In this document: positions 47,277 through 55,703 of the stretch, piece after piece
How the letters are laid out: every line of letters begins with the position of its first letter
Numbering within the stretch: the stretch's first letter is position 1
DNA from: Geodermatophilus aquaeductus
GTDB lineage: Bacteria; Actinomycetota; Actinomycetes; Mycobacteriales; Geodermatophilaceae
Direction: 5' to 3'
DNA: 64,000 nt
Assembly (NCBI RefSeq): GCF_900182545.1
Contig: NZ_FXTJ01000016.1
Span: 18,292-82,291, forward strand
Program-made: the position numbers and the translations under genes
Notes under the pieces: model-generated
Databases searched by the model: none
The model's input: only the letters and a program-made list of their open reading frames with translations
What the model was told of the DNA's origin: nothing

Positions 47277-47563
47277 GGCACGTCCTTCGAGGGTCGGCGG
47301 GGTCCGTCACCGGGGGTGTGCGGCCGGTCCGGGTCGAGCGGCGTGACCGCGATCAGCGGCAGGCCCAGGTCGCGGACCTTGCGCAGCACGCCGTGCAGTG
47401 CGGCCTGGTCGAGCGCCGCACCGGTGAGGACGGTGCTGCCGTCCTCGGCCTGGTCGAGGGTCATCCCGTCGAACCAGGTGGCCCATCGGGGGTCCAGCCG
47501 GCCGCCGAGGCGGATCTCGTAGCGGCTCGGGTCGGAGGGGCCGATGCGGGGCTGCTCCGTCAT
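47273..47563 (-). CDS. Conserved hypothetical protein upstream of DUF4386
   Basis: A 96-aa cytoplasmic protein of unrecognised function. YEIRLGGRLDPRWATWFDGM and a following VLRKVRDLGLPLIAV suggest a small alpha/beta fold, and similar proteins accompany DUF4386 genes. ATG at 47563 is preceded by AGGGGGACC. First gene of a two-gene operon reading away from the regulator locus. Confidence 0.75.
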   Translation of the reverse strand: MTEQPRIGPSDPSRYEIRLGGRLDPRWATWFDGMTLDQAEDGSTVLTGAALDQAALHGVLRKVRDLGLPLIAVTPLDPDRPHTPGDGPRRPSKDVP

Positions 47564-47660
47564 CGGGTCCCCCTGTCCGGTGGCCGCCCGGGGTGTCCCC
47601 GGGCGGCGGTCCGGTGTTCCTCGGTACGGCAGGAACGTAGGGAGGGCGGTGGGGAGAGCG

Positions 47661-47692
47661 GATCACCACGTCTGGTGATCCCGGTGGTGATC
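47661..47692. promoter_or_regulatory. Operator with three TGGTGATC half-sites
   Basis: A perfect 8-4-8 palindrome (47661-47668 with 47673-47680) is followed by a further direct copy of the right half-site at 47685-47692, 12 nt from the previous one. The site lies about 100-130 nt upstream of the DUF4386 operon and about 55 nt after the regulator stop. Position and spacing suit cooperative activator binding. Confidence 0.6.
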
Positions 47693-47747
47693 CCGGGGCC
47701 GGACGGGACCGGCAGAGCGGGACGCGCGCAGTGGCGGCGGCCCGCGC

Positions 47748-50507
47748 CTACCGGTCGGCGACGACGGCGGCCGCGGCGCCCTCGCGGGCCGGGGAGAGCA
47801 GGCCGAGCTCCGCCCCCCGGCGGACGGCCGCGCGGCGGTTGGTCACACCGAGCTTCGCGTAGACGTGCTTCGTGTGGGTCCGCACGGTGTTGACCGACAC
47901 GAACAACCGGCGGGCGATGTCCGGGCCGTCCAGGTCCGTGCCGAGCATCCGCAGGACCTCGAGCTCGCGCGGACTCAGCGGGTCGACCAAGTGGGGACGG
48001 GGCGGTCGGGCGCCCTCGCCCGTCCCCATCGCAGCGAGGAGGTGACGGGCGGAACCGGAGGCGGGTCCCTCCACCGCGACGGCCCGTAGCGGGTCGGCCA
48101 GCAGGACGCCCTCGTCCACCAGCAGCCGGACGTGGCCCTGCCGCTCGGCCAGCGTCAGCGCCCGGCGCAGCGCGGCGAGCGCGGCCGGGCGGTCGCCTCG
48201 CGCCCCGTGCGCGAGCGCCTGCACGACGAGCACGTCGAGGACGCTGCCGGTCCTCCCGCCCTGCTCCGCGGCGAGCACCAGGCGCTGCAGCAGTGCCAGG
48301 GCCCCGGAGACCATGTGGTCTGCCCCCTCGGCGGCGTACCGGGCGACGAGCGCCCGGGCCAGGGTGACGTACTCGAACTCACGCAGGTGGTCCAGGTCGT
48401 CGTCGACCGACAGCCCTCGCTCCTCCGCCCAGGAGACGGCGTCGACCCACCGGCCGTGCCGGGCCAGGGTGCGCGCCCTCAGCGCGGCGACGGGCCGCAC
48501 CTCGGGGAAGTAGTCGCCGACGTAGCGCCGCTGTGCCTCGTCGAGGAGCGCGAGCGCCCCGTGGAGGTCGCCCTCGGCCTCCCGGAGGCGGGCCGTCACG
48601 ACCCGCGAGCGGTAGGGGTTCTGCGGCATGTCGGCGTGTTCCCCCAGGTCGCTGCTGGTGGCCAGGTGCCGGCGCGCGCCCTCGAGGTCTCCGCGTTCCA
48701 GCAGCACCGCGGCGATGCCCACGTGCATGTCCGCCGCTCCGCGGAGCACCGCTCCGGTCCCGGGGGTCACCAGCTGCAGCGCCTGCTCGTAGGTGCGCAG
48801 CGCGTCTCCGAGCCGGCCCTGGGTGGTCCGGATGTCGGCCAGCGCGATCGCGCAGCCGGTCACGTCGGACAGGTACCCGCCCCGTTCCAGCGCGGCCGCG
48901 GCCTCGGCGTACCACCGGTGCCCGGCCTCGAGGTCCCCGCTGGTCCAGTACGCCAGACCGAGCAGACCGGCCGGCCCGCCGCGGCCGAGGTGGTCGTCGT
49001 CAGTGGCGAGGTCGAGCGCCGTCCGGGCGTGTGCCACGGTGCCGGCCACGTCCCCGCGGAGCAGAGCCTGCCCCGCGCGGTACATGGCGATCGCGCTGGG
49101 CAGTCGGCGGAACCCGGCGTCGTCGACGACCACCATCTCCGCGCCGGGTGCGGTGCCGGGAGGGCTCGCCGTGGTGGTCTCCAGCCATCGCTCGGCGTCC
49201 TGCAGGCGCGCCTCGACGCCCTCGACCTCGCCCCGCACCATCAGCGCCCCGGCGTACGCGACGCCGAGCACGGGTCGGACCCGGATCACCTCGTCCGGCA
49301 GCGCTTCCAGCCAGCGCCGGACGGTGGCCTCCTGCCGGGCTCGGAGCAGGGCCGGCAGCGCCGGCTCCACCAGGTCCGCCGCGCGCGCGGGGTCCCCGCC
49401 GGCCAGTGCGTGCTCGACCGCCTCGACGTGGTCCCCACTCCGCTCGAACCAGGCGCTCGCCCGCCGGTGCAGATCGGGCACGACGTCGGGTCGCTCGGCC
49501 CGCAGGTGCACCTGCAGGACGTCGGCGAACAGGTGGTGGTAGCGGTACCACCGGCGCCGGTCGTCGAGCGGGACGAGGAACAGGTTGCCCCGGTCGAGAG
49601 CCTCCAGCGTCGCCTGGCCGCCGTCCCCACCCGTCACCGCGTCGCACAGCGGACCGGTCAGGCGGCCCAGGACGGAGGTCTGCAGCAGGAAGCCGCGCAC
49701 GTCCCCGGGTTGGCGTTGCAGGACCTCCTCGACCAGGTAGTCGACGACGTAGCGGTCGTCCCCGGCGAACCCGCCGATGAACCCCGCGACGTCGTCGCGG
49801 CCCTGCATCGACAGCGCCGCCAGCTGGAGCGCGGCGATCCAGCCCTCGGTGCGGCCCTCCAGCGCCGCGACGTCGTCCGCGGTCAGTGCCAGCCCCATCG
49901 CGCCGTTGAGGTAGGTCGCGGCCTCCCCGGCCGTGAAGCGCAGGTCCGCGGCGCGGATCTCGAGGAGGTCCCCGCCGGCACGCCACCGCGCCAGGTGCAG
50001 CGCCGGGTCGGCGCGGCCGGCGATCACCGGGTGGACCTGCGGCGGGAGGTGCTCCAGGAGGAACGCCAGGCCGTCGAGCACCTCGGGGGACTCGATGACG
50101 TGGAAGTCGTCGAGGACCAGCACGAGGTGACCCGCGGTGGCGGAGAGGTCGTTGGCCAGCGTCGCGAGGACCGCGTCCGGGGACGGCTGCGCCGACTGCA
50201 GGAGCGCCAGCGCGCCCGCGGCCGCCTCCGGCACCGCGGTCCGGACAGCAGCGACGACGTAGGTCCAGAACACCATCGGGTCGTCGTCCCGCTCGTCGAG
50301 CGACAGCCACGCCACCGACCTGCCCTCCGCGGGGGCGGACAGCCACTGCGTGAGCACCGTGGTCTTCCCGAACCCGGCCGGCGCCGACACCAGCGTCAGT
50401 GCCGACTCGGTCACCCGGCCCAGGCGCTCCTCCAGCCGTGGACGCGGGACCAGGGCACGTCGCCGTCGCGGGACGTGGAGCTTGGTCTCGATCAGCGGGC
50501 CGGCCAT
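47748..50507 (-). CDS. LuxR-family regulator of the MalT/LAL type
   Basis: A 919-aa ATP-dependent regulator. An N-terminal STAND/NTPase domain has Walker A SAPAGFGKTT (about residue 41) and Walker B LVLVLDDFH. A long helical TPR-like sensor region occupies about residues 330-830. A C-terminal LuxR helix-turn-helix has LSPRELEVLRMLGTDLDG and VNTVRTHTKHVYAKLGVTNR. Such proteins activate target operons when ligand and ATP are bound. A TetR gene lies 14 nt upstream in the same direction; the DUF4386 operon downstream is the likely target. Confidence 0.9.
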   Translation of the reverse strand: MAGPLIETKLHVPRRRRALVPRPRLEERLGRVTESALTLVSAPAGFGKTTVLTQWLSAPAEGRSVAWLSLDERDDDPMVFWTYVVAAVRTAVPEAAAGALALLQSAQPSPDAVLATLANDLSATAGHLVLVLDDFHVIESPEVLDGLAFLLEHLPPQVHPVIAGRADPALHLARWRAGGDLLEIRAADLRFTAGEAATYLNGAMGLALTADDVAALEGRTEGWIAALQLAALSMQGRDDVAGFIGGFAGDDRYVVDYLVEEVLQRQPGDVRGFLLQTSVLGRLTGPLCDAVTGGDGGQATLEALDRGNLFLVPLDDRRRWYRYHHLFADVLQVHLRAERPDVVPDLHRRASAWFERSGDHVEAVEHALAGGDPARAADLVEPALPALLRARQEATVRRWLEALPDEVIRVRPVLGVAYAGALMVRGEVEGVEARLQDAERWLETTTASPPGTAPGAEMVVVDDAGFRRLPSAIAMYRAGQALLRGDVAGTVAHARTALDLATDDDHLGRGGPAGLLGLAYWTSGDLEAGHRWYAEAAAALERGGYLSDVTGCAIALADIRTTQGRLGDALRTYEQALQLVTPGTGAVLRGAADMHVGIAAVLLERGDLEGARRHLATSSDLGEHADMPQNPYRSRVVTARLREAEGDLHGALALLDEAQRRYVGDYFPEVRPVAALRARTLARHGRWVDAVSWAEERGLSVDDDLDHLREFEYVTLARALVARYAAEGADHMVSGALALLQRLVLAAEQGGRTGSVLDVLVVQALAHGARGDRPAALAALRRALTLAERQGHVRLLVDEGVLLADPLRAVAVEGPASGSARHLLAAMGTGEGARPPRPHLVDPLSPRELEVLRMLGTDLDGPDIARRLFVSVNTVRTHTKHVYAKLGVTNRRAAVRRGAELGLLSPAREGAAAAVVADR

Positions 50508-50521
50508 GACCAGCTCACCGG

Positions 50522-51133
50522 TCAGGCCGCGGTCGCCGGCTCGACACCGAAGGCGACCAGCACGGTCTCGACGACGGAGTCGACGTACCCACTCGTGATG
50601 GGATCGCGGGTGATCAGCAGCCGCGTCCAGATCGGGCCGATGAGCAGGTCGATGAGGAGTTCCTGGTCCCCCGTCGGGGCGAGTTCGCCGCGGGCGATCG
50701 CCAGCGCCAGGACGCGTCGGTAGGCCTGCCGGCGGGTGTGGATGACGGTGAACAGCAGGTCGGTGATCTCGGGGTGGTGACCGGCCTCGCGCAGCAGCCG
50801 GGGCACGAACTGCCCGTGACCGCGCGCGAAGGTGTCCACCGCGGCGTGCAGCAGCGCGTGCAGGTCACCTCGCAGGGTCCCGGAGTCGGGCACGTCGACG
50901 CTCTGCAGGGCCAGCCGCTCGACCCCGGCGGCGGCGACCGCCGCCTTCGACGGCCATCGGCGCAGGATCGTGGTCTTGGCCACGCCACTGCGCGAGGCGA
51001 GCTCGTCGAGGGTCAGGCCGGCATAGCCGTGCGAGGCGAGCAGGGCGAGGACCTGGTCGAGGATGCGGGCGTCGAGGGTGCGGTCCCGGGGCCGGCCACG
51101 GGTCGACGCCGCTGTCCCCCTGCCGTGCGTCAT
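50522..51133 (-). CDS. TetR-family regulator
   Basis: A 203-aa regulator with an N-terminal helix-turn-helix (LTLDELASRSGVAKTTILRRWPSK, about residues 38-62) and a TetR_C_16-like ligand domain (DTFARGHGQFVPRLLREAGHHPE). ATG at 51133 follows GAGAGGTCG. It precedes the MalT-like gene and is divergent from DUF4389; CAAC/GTTG half-sites at 51216-51235 are candidate autoregulatory operators. Confidence 0.9.
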   Translation of the reverse strand: MTHGRGTAASTRGRPRDRTLDARILDQVLALLASHGYAGLTLDELASRSGVAKTTILRRWPSKAAVAAAGVERLALQSVDVPDSGTLRGDLHALLHAAVDTFARGHGQFVPRLLREAGHHPEITDLLFTVIHTRRQAYRRVLALAIARGELAPTGDQELLIDLLIGPIWTRLLITRDPITSGYVDSVVETVLVAFGVEPATAA

Positions 51134-51489
51134 GATCGACGACCTCTCGTGTCGGAATACCCGGCCAGGAAGATCCAGGTCACAGCCTACCCGGCAGGTC
51201 CATAGACCTATTTACGCAACTGCTGGTTGTGCAACGGTGCGGGACGGGGCTACGTTGCCGTCATCGCAGCCGCCTCGTCCAGAGGCCGTCTCGCGACCGC
51301 CGGGAGGTGCGTGGTGTCGCCAGCGCACCGGCCACTCCGGTCGCCGACCGCGGCGGGTGCCGGCTCCGCCGGGACTGGGTGCCGGGGGCCTCGTCCGGCG
51401 GTCTGACCATGCGCGACCGAGCGGATCCGGCTCGGGCGGACTGCGCACGTCACGGGAAGAGCACCTGCCTGCCCCTGTGAGGAGAAGAC
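51134..51489. other. Divergent intergenic region with operator-like repeats
   Basis: No gene is supported in these 356 nt. At 51217-51235 three alternating half-sites CAAC, GTTG and CAAC form CAAC-TGCTG-GTTG and the perfect palindrome GTTG-TG-CAAC, in an AT-richer patch that starts near 51201. This is a plausible TetR site controlling both directions. The rest, 51240-51489, holds the DUF4389 leader with GAGGAGAAGAC before the start. Confidence 0.5.
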
Positions 51490-52254
51490 GTGACGGAGAA
51501 CCGAACGCCGTACCCGGTCCGCGTGGACGCGTCGCTGGACGCACCCTCCCGGGGGCTGTGGCTGGTCAAGTGGCTGCTGCTGATCCCGCACCTCGTCGTG
51601 TTGGTCTTCCTGTGGCTGGCCTTCTGGGTGGTGGGTGTGATCGCGTTCTTCGCGATCCTGTTCACCGGGCGCTATCCGCGGGGACTGTTCGACTTCAACG
51701 TCGGCGTGATGCGCTGGTCCTGGCGGGTGCACTACTACGGCTACGGGGCCAACGGCACCGACCGCTATCCGCCGTTCACCCTCGCCGAGGTACCGGACTA
51801 CCCGGCGCACCTCGACGTCGCCTATCCGGAACGGCTGTCCCGGGGCCTGATCTTCGTGAAGTGGCTCCTGGCGATCCCGCACTACCTCGTCCTGGCGGTC
51901 TTCGTCGGTGGCGGGCTGTGGCTGGGTACCGACGCCGCGACGGACGGGACGGACGGCTGGGGGGACATCTGGGGCGCCGTCGGCGGCCTCGTCGGCCTGC
52001 TCGTCCTGATCGCCGCGATCGTGCTGCTGTTCACCGGCCGCTACCCCGTGCCCCTGTACGACTTCGTGCTCGGCATGGACCGGTGGGCCCTGCGGGTGGC
52101 TGCCTACACGGCCCTGATGGTCGACCCCTATCCGCCGTTCCGGCTCGACCAGGGCGGTACCGACCCCGGCTCGGTCCGCGCCGCGCCCGTCGGACCACCC
52201 CCCACGGGGATGCCGGTCGCGCCGCCGCCGACCTCGCCGGCCCCCGCGCGCTGA
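51490..52254 (+). CDS. DUF4389 membrane protein, duplicated domain
   Basis: A 254-aa protein with two similar halves. Each has a pair of helices beginning at [20 protein letters not shown] or [20 protein letters not shown] and ending in [19 protein letters not shown] or [19 protein letters not shown], then a YPPF motif. The C-terminus is a Pro-rich tail. Function is unknown. GTG at 51490 follows GAGGAGAAGAC. Confidence 0.85.
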   Translation: MTENRTPYPVRVDASLDAPSRGLWLVKWLLLIPHLVVLVFLWLAFWVVGVIAFFAILFTGRYPRGLFDFNVGVMRWSWRVHYYGYGANGTDRYPPFTLAEVPDYPAHLDVAYPERLSRGLIFVKWLLAIPHYLVLAVFVGGGLWLGTDAATDGTDGWGDIWGAVGGLVGLLVLIAAIVLLFTGRYPVPLYDFVLGMDRWALRVAAYTALMVDPYPPFRLDQGGTDPGSVRAAPVGPPPTGMPVAPPPTSPAPAR

Positions 52255-52435
52255 CCGTCGCGGGGAACTCCCGTCGCCCGAGGCGTCGACCGCTCGGGCG
52301 ACGGGTCCCGGAGGTGACGTCACCGCGACCGCCCGGCCGCGGTGAGCGTGCCTCGCGTCCACGTGAGGTGCCCGGCGGCCACCGGCCGGCTGCCCGCCCT
52401 CGCTCTCCTCCGCTCGACCACGTAAGGACAGCACC

Positions 52436-53980
52436 ATGTCGACCGACCACGACCTGTTCCCGACCGGGACCGAGGGGCTGGAGCCGGTGTCCCGGCCGCA
52501 GGAGGTCCGGCTCGCCGACGGGGACCACCTGTCCCTCTCGATCGCCCCGGTCCGCAAGGACCTGCGCGAGGACGACCCGGGCGCAGGCGGTTCCGCGGCC
52601 CGGCTGCGGATGCTGGCCTACAACGGCTCGATCCCCGGCCCCACGCTGCGCGTGCCGCAGGGTGCGGAGGTCACCGTGGACGTGCGCAACGACGGGGACG
52701 TGGAGACCACGGTGCACTGGCACGGCCTGCGGCTGGAGAACCGCTTCGACGGCGTCCCGCACGAGACCCAGGCGCCCATCCCGGTCGGCGGCGGCTACCG
52801 CTGTCGGGTGCAGTTCCCCGACGCCGGCTTCTACTGGTACCACCCCCACATCCGCGAGGACTTCGCGCAGGAGATGGGCCTGTACGGCACGATCGTCGTC
52901 GACCCCGCGGACCCCGGTTACTGGCCGCCGGTCGACCGGGAGCTCACGCTCACCCTCGACGACCTGCTGGTCGAGGACGGGCACATCGCCGCCTTCCACC
53001 GGTCCGGGCCGGACTCCACCGCGATGGGCCGCTTCGGCAACGTCCTGCTGGTCAACGGCGAGACGTCCTTCGCCGGGACGGCGACGGTCGGCGAGGTCGT
53101 GCGCCTGTACCTGGTCAACACGGCCAACACCCGGCTGTTCGACGTCGCCCTGCGCGGGGCGCCGATGAAGCTCGTCGGCGGCGACAGCGGCCGCTACGAG
53201 CGGGAGACGTTCGTCGACGACGTGCTGCTCGCCCCGTCGGAGCGGGCCGTCGTCGACGTGCTCTTCGACGCGCCCGGGCAGGTGCGGCTGGAGCACCGCA
53301 CCCCCGAGCGGGTCTACGAGCTCGGGGGGTTCACCGTCGCGCCCGACGACCGCGGCGGGAGCCCTGCGGCCGGGTCGTACGCCGAGCTGCGCGTGGACCC
53401 GGACCTCACCGCCGAGCACCGCCTGCTCGACGCCGAGCTGGACCGGCCGCCGGACAAGGTCCTGGCCTTCGTCTCGAAGATGACCATGGACATGGACATG
53501 GACATGGACATGGGCGACGGGGGCGCACACGACCACGGGGGTCCCCACGGTCACGGCGACGGACTGGAGTGGGAGGACACGATGCCGGAGATGAACCGCG
53601 CGTCGGATCCCACGAACATGGTCTGGCAGCTCGTCGACGGGGAGACCGGTGCCGTGAACGGCGCCATCGACTGGTCGTTCACCGTCGGCGACCGGGTGAA
53701 GATCCGGCTGGTCAACGACATGGACCAGGACCACCCGATGCACCATCCGTTCCACGTCCACGGGGCGGGGCGCTTCCTGGTGATGTCCCGCGACGGCACA
53801 CCGGAGCCGAACCTGGTGTGGAAGGACACCGTGCTGCTGCGCGCCGGGCAGACGGTCGACGTCCTGCTCGACGTCAGCAACCCCGGGCTGTGGATGGCGC
53901 ACTGCCACATCGCCGAGCACACGGAGAGCGGCATGATGTTCAGCTTCACCGTGGCGCGCCGCCCGGAGCCGGTCCGGTGA
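52436..53980 (+). CDS. Multicopper oxidase
   Basis: A 514-aa three-cupredoxin oxidase. The four copper motifs are intact: VHWHGLR, WYHPHIRE, HHPFHVHG and MAHCHIAEHTESGMM (type-1 Cys, with a Met as axial ligand). A Met/Asp repeat (MTMDMDMDMDMGDG) runs into a His-rich segment (AHDHGGPHGHGDG), like the methionine-rich copper-sensing segment of CueO. No Sec or Tat signal is visible at the N-terminus, unusual for this family. ATG at 52436 follows AAGGACAG. The stop overlaps the next start by 4 nt. A metal oxidase or laccase role is likely. Confidence 0.92.
   Translation: MSTDHDLFPTGTEGLEPVSRPQEVRLADGDHLSLSIAPVRKDLREDDPGAGGSAARLRMLAYNGSIPGPTLRVPQGAEVTVDVRNDGDVETTVHWHGLRLENRFDGVPHETQAPIPVGGGYRCRVQFPDAGFYWYHPHIREDFAQEMGLYGTIVVDPADPGYWPPVDRELTLTLDDLLVEDGHIAAFHRSGPDSTAMGRFGNVLLVNGETSFAGTATVGEVVRLYLVNTANTRLFDVALRGAPMKLVGGDSGRYERETFVDDVLLAPSERAVVDVLFDAPGQVRLEHRTPERVYELGGFTVAPDDRGGSPAAGSYAELRVDPDLTAEHRLLDAELDRPPDKVLAFVSKMTMDMDMDMDMGDGGAHDHGGPHGHGDGLEWEDTMPEMNRASDPTNMVWQLVDGETGAVNGAIDWSFTVGDRVKIRLVNDMDQDHPMHHPFHVHGAGRFLVMSRDGTPEPNLVWKDTVLLRAGQTVDVLLDVSNPGLWMAHCHIAEHTESGMMFSFTVARRPEPVR
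53486..53512 (+). repeat. ATGGAC hexanucleotide microsatellite in the oxidase gene
   Basis: Four exact ATGGAC units plus a partial fifth encode repeated Met-Asp. Slippage by whole units would keep the frame, so copy number could change the metal-binding loop length. Confidence 0.85.
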
Positions 53981-55038
53981 CCGCCGACCGGGACGTGCTG
54001 GTCATCGGGGGCGGGCAGGCCGGCCTGGCGATGGGCCACTCCCTGACGCAGCGGGGACTGCGCTTCGAGATCCTGGACTCCGGCCCGGAGGTCGGGCACA
54101 CGTGGCGGTCCCGCTGGGACTCGCTGCGGCTGTTCACCTCCGGCCGCTACGACAGCCTGCCCGGGTTGCCGTTCCCCGCGGCCGCGGACGTCTACCCGGG
54201 CAAGGACGAGGTCGCGGAGTACCTGCGGGCCTACGCGGAGGAGTTCGAGCTGCCGGTCCGCCTCGACACGACGGTCACGTCACTGACGCGCACCGGCGAC
54301 GGCGGCTACCTGGTCAAGGCCGGCGCCGACGCGCTCGAGACCCCTCAGGTGGTCGTGGCCACCGGCGGGTTCCAGCAGCCGTCCACCCCGCCGGTCGCCG
54401 CGGACCTCGCGGCCGAGGTGCACCAGGTGCACAGCGCGGACTACCGGCGCCCCGGGCAGCTGCCGCCGGGCCGGGTGCTCGTCGTCGGGGCGGCGAACTC
54501 CGGCTGCCAGATCGCCCTCGAGCTGTCCGCGACCCGGACGGTCGACCTGGCGGTGGGCGCCCGCGTCCCCACCGTGCCTCAGCGGCCGCTGGGCCGGGAC
54601 GTGTGGTGGTGGGCGTCCGGGCTGCGGCTGGACCGCGTGACCGCCGACTCGCGACTGGGCCGGCGGCTGGCCGGCCGGGACCAGAACGTCGGCACCGGTC
54701 CGAGGCGGCTCGCCCGCCGGCACGGCGTCACCGTCCGGCCGCGGGTCCAGGCTGCGGCCGGGCGCCGCGTCACGTTCGCGGACGGCACGGACGCTGAGTA
54801 CGACGTCGTGGTCTGGGCGACCGGGTTCACCACCGACGACTCGTGGGTCGACGTCCCCGACGCCGTCGACGAGCACGGGCGGCTACGGCAGTCGCGCGGG
54901 GTCACGCCGTCGCCGGGGCTGTACACGCTCGGCCGGATCTGGCAGCACACCCGGGGCTCGGCGCTGCTGGGCTGGGTGGGGAACGACGCCGAGTTCCTCG
55001 CCGGGCGGATAGCGGCCCGGTGCCGCACGAGCGCCTGA
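53977..55038 (+). CDS. FAD-dependent oxidoreductase (flavin monooxygenase-like)
   Basis: A 353-aa flavoprotein. The first dinucleotide motif is VLVIGGGQAGLAMGHSL, then the RSRWDSLRLFTSGRYDSLPG segment typical of CzcO/YhiN-like flavin monooxygenases, a second Rossmann motif VLVVGAANSGCQIALEL for NADPH and a late ATGF motif (VVWATGFTTDDSW). GTG at 53977 overlaps the multicopper oxidase stop, implying joint expression. The substrate is unknown; a link to metal or oxidant stress is inferred from context. Confidence 0.88.
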   Translation: MTADRDVLVIGGGQAGLAMGHSLTQRGLRFEILDSGPEVGHTWRSRWDSLRLFTSGRYDSLPGLPFPAAADVYPGKDEVAEYLRAYAEEFELPVRLDTTVTSLTRTGDGGYLVKAGADALETPQVVVATGGFQQPSTPPVAADLAAEVHQVHSADYRRPGQLPPGRVLVVGAANSGCQIALELSATRTVDLAVGARVPTVPQRPLGRDVWWWASGLRLDRVTADSRLGRRLAGRDQNVGTGPRRLARRHGVTVRPRVQAAAGRRVTFADGTDAEYDVVVWATGFTTDDSWVDVPDAVDEHGRLRQSRGVTPSPGLYTLGRIWQHTRGSALLGWVGNDAEFLAGRIAARCRTSA

Positions 55039-55043
55039 CAGCC

Positions 55044-55493
55044 GTGATCGCCCCCGGCCGCGCCCCCGCCGACGCCCGACACGTCGGCGGACTGCGCACC
55101 CCGGTGCTCTGGGGCGCGGTCTGGGGCGTTCTCCAGGCCGCGTCACCGCTGGCGCTCCCCTGGCTCGACGCGGCCACCGTCTACGCACTGGGGCTGACGC
55201 TGATCGCCGCGATCTACATCGGCTTCGCCGTCGCCGACGGGCGGCGCACCGTGATCGCCGTCGAGGTCTGCGTCGCGGCGGTGTTCGCCGTCGTCGCGGC
55301 GGTCGGTGTGACCGGCCCGGCGTGGGTACTGGTGGCCGGGCTGGCCGGCCACGGCCTCAAGGACCTCTGGCAGCACCGCACGGGGTTCGTGTCCGGTACC
55401 CGCTGGTGGCCGCCGTTCTGCGCCAGCGTCGACGTCGTCGCCGCTGCTCTCATCGCCGTCACGATCCTGGCGGACGTCCGGGTGGGGTGGTGA
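55044..55493 (+). CDS. Small integral membrane protein
   Basis: A 149-aa protein with about four transmembrane helices (LWGAVWGVLQAASPLALPWL, TVYALGLTLIAAIYIGFAVA, VCVAAVFAVVAAVGVTG, WVLVAGLAGHGLKDLW) and a motif HGLKDLWQHRTGFV. The family is not recognised. GTG at 55044 starts 5 nt after the oxidoreductase stop; an in-frame GTG at 55020 would overlap that gene. Third gene of the oxidase operon. Confidence 0.7.
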   Translation: MIAPGRAPADARHVGGLRTPVLWGAVWGVLQAASPLALPWLDAATVYALGLTLIAAIYIGFAVADGRRTVIAVEVCVAAVFAVVAAVGVTGPAWVLVAGLAGHGLKDLWQHRTGFVSGTRWWPPFCASVDVVAAALIAVTILADVRVGW

Positions 55494-55566
55494 CCGCTCC
55501 CGGGGTGACCGGTGCACACGAACGGGCGCTCGTCGTCGCTGCTCCTGCGACCCGCGGCAGCCGAGT

Positions 55567-55625
55567 GGGTCGCGGCCGAGCAGCTCGTCGGCGGCGTCGT
55601 CCTGGGTGATGCGGAGGGTCGGCAC
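55567..55625 (-). pseudogene. Duplicated 5' fragment of the HhH-GPD-like gene
   Basis: Bases 55567-55613 are identical to 44836-44882 over 47 nt, in the same coding frame. The minus strand from GTG at 55625 encodes PTLRITQDDAADELLGRDPL, then similarity to the parent gene stops. The fragment is only the first 20 codons, so it is a duplication remnant, not a gene. Confidence 0.75.
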
Positions 55626-55703
55626 GCGGGGATCGCGCCTCACCCCCGTGGGCGATCGGTCACCCGGAGAGGACGGCGACGAGACCGGAGGAGGCGACGT
55701 CCT

